From Phil1 sp964546125 (GTDB lineage Bacteria; Bacillota; Clostridia; Christensenellales; CAG-138): a DNA stretch of 16,146 nucleotides. Position 1 is the stretch's first letter. The number at the start of each line of letters is the position of its first letter. The position numbers and the translations under genes are program-made. Positions 1-6,016 of this stretch are shown piece after piece. The notes beneath the pieces are model-generated. The model was not told the origin of the DNA, did no database searches, and saw only the letters and a program-made list of their open reading frames with translations. The stretch is taken from positions 1 to 16,146 of the forward strand of contig CAZJIS010000042.1 of assembly GCA_964546125.1 (NCBI GenBank), written 5' to 3'.

Positions 1-39
1 GTCTTCGGGCGGGGAAGAGAAGGGGTCGCATTTCTTCAT
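1..39 (-). CDS. 5' end of an unidentified gene leaving the window
   Basis: Only 13 codons are visible (MKKCDPFSSPPED), too few to recognise a family. The ATG at 39 is preceded by GGAGG with a 6-nt spacer, which supports a real start. The 50 nt between the upstream stop (90) and this start contain an extended -10 (TGTTATACT), so the gene may have its own promoter or be read through from mutY and the glycosylase. The Cys at position 4 and the Pro/Ser-rich start have no assignable meaning. Confidence 0.55.
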   Translation of the reverse strand, partial: MKKCDPFSSPPED

Positions 40-76
40 GGCAGGCCTCCGCAAACGACATTGGATTTATGCCGAT

Positions 77-85
77 AGTATAACA
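77..85 (-). promoter_or_regulatory. possible extended -10 promoter
   Basis: The minus strand reads TGTTATACT just after the glycosylase stop and about 38 nt before the ATG at 39. The TG-N-TATACT arrangement fits an extended -10 element. No -35 match lies at normal spacing, so the call rests on one hexamer plus position. Confidence 0.3.
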
Positions 86-89
86 CATT

Positions 90-689
90 TCAAACTCCGC
101 CGCGCGGGGCCTGCCGCCCCAGCGCCTCGTGCACCGCTTCGCGAATGCGCGGCAGGCGTTCCTCTTCAAAGGCGGGGTGGTCGCGAAACCACTTCACGTT
201 GAGCGGCGAGGGATGGGGGAGGACGAAGGCGGGCTTGCCGCAAAGGGTTTGGTCGCGGAACACGAGCGGCGTGAACGCTTCGCCCGGAAAAAGGCGGCGC
301 GCGGCCACGCCGCCGATGATGATATAAAGCCTGTTGTCGGGCGCCCCAAGCTCATGGCAAAGCCAGGTTTCCGCGCAGATGGCGGGCGGCAGCCGATCCC
401 CGCCGCCCGGCGCTTTGCCGGGGAAGCAGTGGGCCATGGAGACGATGTAGAAGTTTTCGGGGTCATAAAAGGTTTCGTCCGAAATGCCGTACCACGCGCC
501 GCGCAGCTTTTTGCCGCTCGCGTCGTCAAAGGGCCTGCCGGTGCGGTGCACGGTTTGCGAGGGCGCCTGGCTTAGCTGCATGATTTTCGAGCGCGGCGAA
601 CCCTGGAACACCGGGTGCGGCTCAAAGCCAAAGCGTTCCCGGCACAGGCGGCAGGCGAGGATGCCCGCGCGAAGTTCATCAAAATCCAT
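90..689 (-). CDS. uracil-DNA glycosylase family protein (iron-sulfur type)
   Basis: A 199-residue cytoplasmic protein of the uracil-DNA glycosylase superfamily. It probably removes uracil or another deaminated base from DNA as the first step of base excision repair. Visible features are Cys13-x2-Cys16 and Cys88-x16-Cys105, matching the four cluster ligands of family 4/5 enzymes; a motif-A region SQAPSQTVH near residues 39-47, followed by TGRPFDDASG; and the motif-B strand LPHPSPLN (157-164), whose His contacts the base. The ATG at 689 was chosen because AAGGAGGGG lies just upstream; an ORF-extending ATG further up would lie inside the end of mutY. The gene starts 22 nt after mutY and is probably co-transcribed. 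The usual GxxPG loop reads SQAPS here; I recall this variant in related clostridial proteins but could not verify it. Substrate range is not known from sequence. Confidence 0.88.
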   Translation of the reverse strand: MDFDELRAGILACRLCRERFGFEPHPVFQGSPRSKIMQLSQAPSQTVHRTGRPFDDASGKKLRGAWYGISDETFYDPENFYIVSMAHCFPGKAPGGGDRLPPAICAETWLCHELGAPDNRLYIIIGGVAARRLFPGEAFTPLVFRDQTLCGKPAFVLPHPSPLNVKWFRDHPAFEEERLPRIREAVHEALGRQAPRGGV

Positions 690-711
690 AAAATCCCCTC
701 CTTGCGCTGCA

Positions 712-1767
712 CTAGATAAACATGCTAAAGGCGCTTGGCAGCGCATAGGTTTGCGCGAGCGCCGCGCGGTCCGCCCAGGTGAACGCATCGTTCTTTTGGG
801 CGCAGCCGATGTAATAACAGGTCATCTCCCAGCGCACGTGGGTGAACACATGCGTGCGCTCGGCGCTCCTTAGCATGGCCTGCGGCGCAACGCCCCATGC
901 CCCGGCAAGCTCCAGCGCCGCCTGCGCGCCGAGGGCGCCCTCAATATTGGGCAATTCCCAAAGGCCCGCGAGCAGGCCGTTGGGCGCGCGCTTTCTTAGG
1001 GCGATCTCCCCCCTGCAATCGAGGTAAAAAACGGTGCGCATTTCAGTGCGCCGGGCCTTTTTCTCGGTTTTCACAGGCAGGGCAAGGGCCGCGTTTTCGG
1101 CCTTTGCAAAACACAGGCCGCCAACCGGGCACAGTGCGCATTTCAGCGCGCCGTTTGGCAGGCACACCGTCGCCCCAAGCTCCATCAAAGCCTGCGTGAA
1201 ATCGCCGCGCCGCGCGGGCGGGTAGATCGCCGCAAGCGCCTTTCGTACGCGCGCGTTCATCGGTGCCGTATCCATCGGCTCAAAAATGCCCGCGATGCGG
1301 GAGATAATGCGCAGCACATTGCCGTCCACCGCCGGGGCGGGTTCTTCAAAGCAAATCGAGGCGAGCGCCCCCGCCGTATAAGGGCCGACGCCCGGCAGCC
1401 GCTGCAGCGCCGCCGCGGTCTCGGGGAAACGGCCGCCGCATTCTTCAAGGATGAAGCGCGCCGCCTTTTGCAAATTGCGCGCGCGGCGGTAATACCCAAG
1501 CCCTTCCCAGAGTTTGAGCAGTACCTCCTCGTCGGCGCCCGCCAAAGAGGCAAGGTCCGGAAGCGCCGCGAGGAAGCGCAAATAATAGGCGCGCACGACC
1601 TCCGCGCGCGTTTGCTGGAGCATGATCTCGGAAACGAAAATGTGATAAGGCTCCCGATCCCGCCGCCAGGGCAGGGGGCGGGCGTTTTCATCATACCACG
1701 CGAGCAAAAGTTCGGGCAGCTTCGGGTCGAGCGCGAGCGCGCCATCCTGTTGTGTGTTCGTTTTCAT
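712..1767 (-). CDS. mutY: A/G-specific adenine DNA glycosylase MutY
   Basis: A 351-residue repair enzyme that excises adenine mispaired with 8-oxoguanine or guanine. The N-terminal half is the helix-hairpin-helix glycosylase domain, with catalytic Glu47 in SEIMLQQT, the hairpin LPGVGPYTAG (124-133) and catalytic Asp148 in VDGN. An iron-sulfur loop follows (Cys202, 210, 213, 219). Residues about 240-351 form the NUDIX-like domain that reads 8-oxoguanine (RTVFYLDCRG, GLWELPN, THVFTHVRWEM). Length is normal. The ATG at 1767 has GGAGGG six nt upstream. The first cluster spacing is C-x7-C, one residue longer than the C-x6-C of E. coli; I believe other clostridial MutY proteins share this. It heads a two-gene unit with the glycosylase downstream. 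The 79-nt gap to the exporter operon holds no clear terminator, so read-through into mutY is possible. Confidence 0.97.
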   Translation of the reverse strand: MKTNTQQDGALALDPKLPELLLAWYDENARPLPWRRDREPYHIFVSEIMLQQTRAEVVRAYYLRFLAALPDLASLAGADEEVLLKLWEGLGYYRRARNLQKAARFILEECGGRFPETAAALQRLPGVGPYTAGALASICFEEPAPAVDGNVLRIISRIAGIFEPMDTAPMNARVRKALAAIYPPARRGDFTQALMELGATVCLPNGALKCALCPVGGLCFAKAENAALALPVKTEKKARRTEMRTVFYLDCRGEIALRKRAPNGLLAGLWELPNIEGALGAQAALELAGAWGVAPQAMLRSAERTHVFTHVRWEMTCYYIGCAQKNDAFTWADRAALAQTYALPSAFSMFI

Positions 1768-1846
1768 CAGCCGCCCTCCCCGCGCACGTTTTCCCCCATG
1801 CTAACACGCGCCGGGTGCTTTGGGCAAGGGAGGCGGCACGCGGGAA

Positions 1847-3586
1847 TTATTTCATCTTCATCATTCTCGAAAACCTCGCCAAAACAAACGCCGTCACCAA
1901 AATGGCGATCACGGCGAAGCCCACGAGCACAGCGACCCACCACTGCACGACGGGCGCGGGATCCTCCTTGGGGGCCGTGTCCGTTTCAATGATCGGGGCT
2001 TTGATTTCGGTCGTGAAATCGAGGTTCACCGTATATTCCTCATCCGCGTCGTCGTAATAGGAAATGATATACCGCCCGGAAGTCTGGCCGTAGCTTTGGG
2101 TGTAGCCCTCGGTCATCGAGAGCATGCCGACGAAGATTTTGAGTTCGCCGTAGCCGGCCTCGCCCGGCAAAATGTCGCCCAGGAATACGCTTGAGGTCGG
2201 GAACAGCCCCGCGCCCGCGACGGTGACGGTCACGTTGCGCAAGGTCGCCTTGCCGATGTTGAATACGTTCGCCGGCAGCGAAAAGGTTTCGCCCGCCGTC
2301 ACGGCTTTTGCGACGCTGATCGCGTCGTAGGCAACCTCTACCGGCTGCGTAACGGAAATGAGGAACTGCCGGGTCGAGGCATACGCCCCGCCGTAGAGGT
2401 CATTGTAATCGAGCGCCGCAAAAAAGCTTTGGTTGCCCGCGAGCACGTCCTTGGTGGTTTTGAGGCGGAACACAGCCGTCGCGCTCTCGCCCGCGGCGAT
2501 GTTTTCGAGCAAAACCGCGTTGTTGGCGTCCGCCGGCAAAATGCCTGCCGCTTCGCCGCCAAAGGTGAGCTTCACGCTTCGCGCGCGGAGGTTGCCGATG
2601 TTGTCGATCGTGAGCGTCACGGTGAACGCGCTGTCCCCGCCGACGATCCCGGGGTCGATCGCGCATGCCGATATGAAAAGCTCCGGCTTTTCGGCCTCGG
2701 CCTTCGCGATGGCGTTCGGGTCGGGCGGGGTTTTGCCGTCGTTGATCGTCACATACACCGTGAAGCTCTGCTTTGCGGCATTGCCGTTCGCGTTGAGGTA
2801 GTCCGCGTTGACTGTGATCGGGTAAGAGCCGTTGTACCTCCCCTTTTCGAGCGGAATCTCAAAAACGAAAACGAACGCTTCGTTCCACGCCGAGCGGGTC
2901 TGCGAATAGTTGCCGTACACAAAGGGGCTGTTCGTCGTCGCGCCAAGGTCGAGCGTCGCCGTTACGCGCCCGTCGTAGGTGCCGCCCAAAAGCGGCAGAA
3001 TGAGATAGGCCCGCCCGTCTTTGACAAGCGGCATGTAGCCCTGCGCATAGGTCTTCGCCATGCCTGTGTAGAGCGTTGCGCCGTCGATAAAAAGCGCGCC
3101 CGAAACGGGCTTTTCATCGGCTGCTTTCGGGTCCTTGCCATCCGTTACCGTGAGGTATACGGGAAACTCCTGCGCCTGCATTTTGCCCGAAACATCCGCG
3201 TAGCGGACCTTGAAGGTAACCGGATATGTTCCGTTCACGCGGTTGGATTTGAGGGGGAACATGCGGTCGATCACGAACACGCCCTCGGCGTTCGGCCTCA
3301 CATCGAATTCATAGTTGCCGTAGGAAAAAGGCGAGGCGTCGCCCGTATCGATGGCCGGCGTTACGGTGATGCCCGTCACCCCCGCGTCCTTTGATTTGAG
3401 CGGCAGCACAAAGCGCGCGTTGCCGCCGGAAACGGTCGGCACATATCCGTTGGCGTAGCTTTTAGCCATGCCCTCGTAGGCGTTTTCCGTATCAATATAA
3501 AGCGTATCCCCTTCAGCGAGCGCCATCGCCGCAAAGGCGAGCATGAGCGCGAGGAACAGCGCCATCCCAACGATCATCTTTTTCAT
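1847..3586 (-). CDS. membrane-anchored surface protein with CARDB/NEW3-like domains, last gene of the exporter operon
   Basis: A 579-residue exported protein. Residues 1-24 are a Sec signal peptide (MKK start, hydrophobic core, AMALA before EGD). Two homologous modules follow at about 28-152 and 164-288. Both contain YxGMAKxYAxGYxP, an SPFxYGNY segment, NGxYP and a final VYLTVTDGK or VYVTINDGK, which indicates an internal duplication. Residues about 302-412 and 415-530 look like CARDB/NEW3 beta-sandwich domains (IDNIGNLRARSV, VFNIGKATLRNV). A Pro/acidic linker leads to a transmembrane helix (about 547-570) and a short basic cytoplasmic tail. Start 3586 is set by GGAGGGG upstream and lies 2 nt past the ATPase stop. 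Proteins of this COG1361-like kind often sit beside ABC-2 exporters, where they may act as an extracytoplasmic accessory or adhesin. The role and substrate here are unknown. Confidence 0.85.
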   Translation of the reverse strand: MKKMIVGMALFLALMLAFAAMALAEGDTLYIDTENAYEGMAKSYANGYVPTVSGGNARFVLPLKSKDAGVTGITVTPAIDTGDASPFSYGNYEFDVRPNAEGVFVIDRMFPLKSNRVNGTYPVTFKVRYADVSGKMQAQEFPVYLTVTDGKDPKAADEKPVSGALFIDGATLYTGMAKTYAQGYMPLVKDGRAYLILPLLGGTYDGRVTATLDLGATTNSPFVYGNYSQTRSAWNEAFVFVFEIPLEKGRYNGSYPITVNADYLNANGNAAKQSFTVYVTINDGKTPPDPNAIAKAEAEKPELFISACAIDPGIVGGDSAFTVTLTIDNIGNLRARSVKLTFGGEAAGILPADANNAVLLENIAAGESATAVFRLKTTKDVLAGNQSFFAALDYNDLYGGAYASTRQFLISVTQPVEVAYDAISVAKAVTAGETFSLPANVFNIGKATLRNVTVTVAGAGLFPTSSVFLGDILPGEAGYGELKIFVGMLSMTEGYTQSYGQTSGRYIISYYDDADEEYTVNLDFTTEIKAPIIETDTAPKEDPAPVVQWWVAVLVGFAVIAILVTAFVLARFSRMMKMK

Positions 3587-3588
3587 AC

Positions 3589-4239
3589 TCACCCCTCCCG
3601 GATCATCGTCATGATCCCATCGTCCATTTCGCACACGGTGTCGCACAGCTCGTCGATATCCTGCTGGTTGTGGCTCGCGAGCAGAATGGTCTTGCCCTCG
3701 GCTTTCAACCCTTTTAAAAGCGCGCGCATCTCGGCCGCGCCGTGTTTATCAAGCCCGTTCAACGGCTCGTCAAGCACGAGAAGCCCCGGGTTTTCCATAA
3801 TGGCCTGCGCGATGCCAAGCCTTTGGCGCATGCCAAGCGAATATTTGCCCACGGGCTTTTTGAGCATGGGGTCAAGCCCCACGCGGCGGATGGCGGCCGC
3901 GATCTCACCAAGGACGATCTTCTTATTGAGAGAGGCGAGGATCTCAAGGTTCTTCATGCCCGAAAGCTGCGGCAAGAAGCCCGGCGTTTCGATGATGAGG
4001 CCTAAATTTCCCGGGAAATCGACATCCCGCCCGACGACCTTGCCGGCGACGGTGATCTTGCCCTCCGTGGGCGTGAGGAAGCCGCAGATGCACTTCATGA
4101 GCACCGTTTTCCCGCTGCCGTTGTTGCCGACGATGCCGTGGATTTTGCCCGCTTCAAAGCCGCGCGTGACGTTCTTTAAGACGCGCTCGTCCCCGAAGCT
4201 TTTGGATACGTTCTGAACCGATATGATAGCGTTCGTCAT
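3589..4239 (-). CDS. ABC transporter ATP-binding protein, BcrA-like
   Basis: A 216-residue cytoplasmic ATPase that would power the two adjacent permeases. Walker A is GNNGSGKT (38-45), the ABC signature is YSLGMRQRLG (133-142), Walker B is LLVLDEP (153-159) and the switch His is His190 (LLASHNQQD). At the Q-loop the sequence reads LIIETPGFLP, with Glu in place of the common Gln. This is the pattern seen in BcrA and lantibiotic-immunity ATPases, and it suggests export of an antimicrobial or envelope-active compound. The protein is short because it lacks the C-terminal extension some BcrA relatives carry. The ATG overlaps the preceding permease stop (ATGA), which indicates translational coupling. 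Confidence 0.93.
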   Translation of the reverse strand: MTNAIISVQNVSKSFGDERVLKNVTRGFEAGKIHGIVGNNGSGKTVLMKCICGFLTPTEGKITVAGKVVGRDVDFPGNLGLIIETPGFLPQLSGMKNLEILASLNKKIVLGEIAAAIRRVGLDPMLKKPVGKYSLGMRQRLGIAQAIMENPGLLVLDEPLNGLDKHGAAEMRALLKGLKAEGKTILLASHNQQDIDELCDTVCEMDDGIMTMIREG

Positions 4240-5144
4240 TCTTCCGTCCCCGTGAAATTGAAGTTATAGGTGCGCGCCGCGCGCAGCGACAACATAAAAC
4301 ACAGCCCGATCAGCGCCGCGAAGATCGCATACGTCTGCCACAGCCGCGGCAAAAGATCGTAGCCGAAGTTGTGCATGTGGTAGGTCGCGTGGTTGAGCGG
4401 CGAGAGCCAGCCTACGGCGACGTTTGCTTTGTAGGTCAATTCATCCGGCAGCCGGAAGATGGATTTTATCGTCTGCGGGTTCAACAAAAAGCCGAACAGC
4501 GAAAAGCCGAACGCCGACACCACGCCCGCAAGCTGGCCTTTTTTGAGGTTGAAGAAGAGCATGACAAAGGCAAGCAAAAGCGCGTAGAGGAGCATGAGCA
4601 AAAAGATCGTCCCCATGCATTGATAGGGGCGGCTCATTTCAAGCGTTTTGACAAGCGCCGGCAGCGCCACCTTGTGCCCCGCGCCCGAGTAGCCGAGGAT
4701 GGCCGCGGTTTCGCTCCACATGTTGCCCACGAAGCTTTGCCTCATGCTCACAAGCGCCGTCGCCGCGAGGATGAAAAGCAAATAAACGAGCGTCGCCCCG
4801 ATGATGTAGAGCGCCTGCCCCGTGAGCCATATTTTCCTGTCGATGCGCATTAAGTAAAACGGCGTGCCGCTGTTGATAAAGGGCATGTCCGCAAAGAGCA
4901 GCAGAAGGAGCATGGACGCGAGCAGAATCGAGTTGCTGTCGCCGAACGTCCACACGAAGCTTTCGACGATTTGCATCGTGGTTTCATATTCCTTGGCAAA
5001 GCGCACGGCCTTGTCGGATAATAAAAAGCACAGCACGAACGCGAGGCCGAACGTGATGACGATGCGCGGGTTTTTATGCCACAGCCGAAAGTCGCGGGCC
5101 GCGACCGCGAGCGCCTTTGAGAAAAAGCCTTTAGCGTTCTTCAA
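4236..5144 (-). CDS. ABC-2 type transporter permease, second subunit
   Basis: A 302-residue membrane protein with about six hydrophobic helices. Clear examples are VITFGLAFVLCFLL, ILLASMLLLLLF, GTIFLLMLLYALLLAFVMLFF and TYAIFAALIGLCFMLSL. There is no recognisable signature beyond the ABC-2 permease pattern. I placed the start at the TTG at 5144, giving MKNAKGFFSKALAV, because AAAAGGAGG lies about 10 nt upstream. The start at 5192 has no ribosome site and would put 62 nt inside the previous gene. With the TTG, the overlap with permease 1 is 14 nt. It probably forms a heterodimer with permease 1 and is energised by the ATPase encoded next. Substrate unknown. Confidence 0.85.
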   Translation of the reverse strand: MKNAKGFFSKALAVAARDFRLWHKNPRIVITFGLAFVLCFLLSDKAVRFAKEYETTMQIVESFVWTFGDSNSILLASMLLLLLFADMPFINSGTPFYLMRIDRKIWLTGQALYIIGATLVYLLFILAATALVSMRQSFVGNMWSETAAILGYSGAGHKVALPALVKTLEMSRPYQCMGTIFLLMLLYALLLAFVMLFFNLKKGQLAGVVSAFGFSLFGFLLNPQTIKSIFRLPDELTYKANVAVGWLSPLNHATYHMHNFGYDLLPRLWQTYAIFAALIGLCFMLSLRAARTYNFNFTGTEE

Positions 5145-5916
5145 TGAAGCCGATCCTCCTTTTCCCGGCGCAGGCCGCGCACAGCGCCACAATCGCCGTC
5201 AGTTCCCCCACGAACAGCAGCGCCCCCGCGACGCCGTATTGCCAAACGCCCGAGGGGGCGAGCCACTCCTTGGGGTAGAGCACATAGAGCTTGTTAAAAT
5301 AGCGCTCGTAAAGGATGATGAGCACATAGTAAATCACAAACGGCGACGCGTAGGCCATGTAGCGGCTGCCGGTGAGGTTTGCAAAGAGCATGCCCACCAG
5401 CGCCCACAGCGCGCCGGAAATGAAATACAGCGCAAGCCTGCCCCAGATCGGGGAGACAGGCGCGGGTATAACCGTTCCGTCCGCCGCGCGCAAAATAAGG
5501 GGCGCGGCCTCGCGGGGCAAAAACACGAGCGCGAGCGCGCCCCAGGCAAAAACCATGCCAAGCACCAGCGCGAGGCCCCCGGATACGGCGCAGGCCGCGA
5601 CCTTGCTGCTCAAGTATTTGACGACGCTCGTTCGCGGCAGGTATTGCTTCAAATAGCCGCTCTTCACATCGTCCGCAATGGCGGCGGTGTAGGGCAGCGC
5701 CGCGAGGATGGGGAAGGCGAGCGTCATGGCGGAGCCCGAGAGCGCTTTTAAAACAAGCTCGGAATGGAAGTTGAAATACAACAACCCTTCCGTGCGAAAA
5801 GCCTGCGTCACATCCTCTACGCACGAGAGGAGAATCACCAGCGCGCAACCCAAGGCCGCCGCGAGGAAGCCCCGCGAGACGATCGCCTGTTTGAGGTTGG
5901 TGGTGAGTGTGCGCAT
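5131..5916 (-). CDS. ABC-2 type transporter permease, first subunit
   Basis: A 261-residue membrane protein and the first gene of the exporter operon. Hydrophobic helices lie at about 15-33, 60-82, 105-132, 158-180, 188-204 and 225-246. The DDVKSGYLKQYLPR segment after helix 2 is the typical ABC-2 permease cytoplasmic loop (D-x-x-x-G-x-x-K). The ATG at 5916 is preceded by GGAGAGGAG at 7-nt spacing. A perfect TATAAT lies about 25 nt upstream of the start. The two permeases differ in sequence, so the exporter is a heterodimer. Confidence 0.87.
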   Translation of the reverse strand: MRTLTTNLKQAIVSRGFLAAALGCALVILLSCVEDVTQAFRTEGLLYFNFHSELVLKALSGSAMTLAFPILAALPYTAAIADDVKSGYLKQYLPRTSVVKYLSSKVAACAVSGGLALVLGMVFAWGALALVFLPREAAPLILRAADGTVIPAPVSPIWGRLALYFISGALWALVGMLFANLTGSRYMAYASPFVIYYVLIILYERYFNKLYVLYPKEWLAPSGVWQYGVAGALLFVGELTAIVALCAACAGKRRIGFIEER

Positions 5917-5940
5917 GGGGGGCTCCTCTCCATTTTCTCC

Positions 5941-5946
5941 ATTATA
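5941..5946 (-). promoter_or_regulatory. -10 element of the exporter operon
   Basis: A perfect TATAAT sits on the minus strand 25 nt before the permease-1 ATG. At 16-18 nt upstream the sequence is AT-rich but lacks a TTGACA match, so the promoter may be weak or activator-dependent. The leader would be about 20 nt. Confidence 0.4.
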
Positions 5947-5994
5947 AACGGCGCTTGCAAAAAAGATGTTACCGGGTTGTAATCAAATTGTTAT

Positions 5995-6015
5995 CGCGCG
6001 CAAAGCGTGCGCGCG
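5995..6015 (-). terminator. hairpin directly after the M56 receptor gene
   Basis: A perfect 8-bp stem (CGCGCGCA / TGCGCGCG) with a 5-nt loop starts one nucleotide after the receptor stop codon. The following minus-strand sequence is ATAACAATTTG, which has few U residues. It could be a weak intrinsic terminator or an mRNA-end stabilising hairpin separating this unit from the exporter promoter. Confidence 0.4.
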
Positions 6016-6016
6016 G

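Noticed and set aside
2429..3394. Long plus-strand open frame (321 codons) opposite the surface-protein gene
   Set aside because: It is Arg/Val/Asp-rich without domains, lies fully antisense to a gene with a clear signal peptide, repeats and membrane helix, and has no ribosome site. GC-rich codons make such mirror frames common.
5145..5192. Upstream ATG at 5192 as the start of permease 2
   Set aside because: It would add MWRCARPAPGKGGSAS inside the previous gene without a ribosome site. The TTG at 5144 has AAAAGGAGG and gives a typical MKNAKGFF start.
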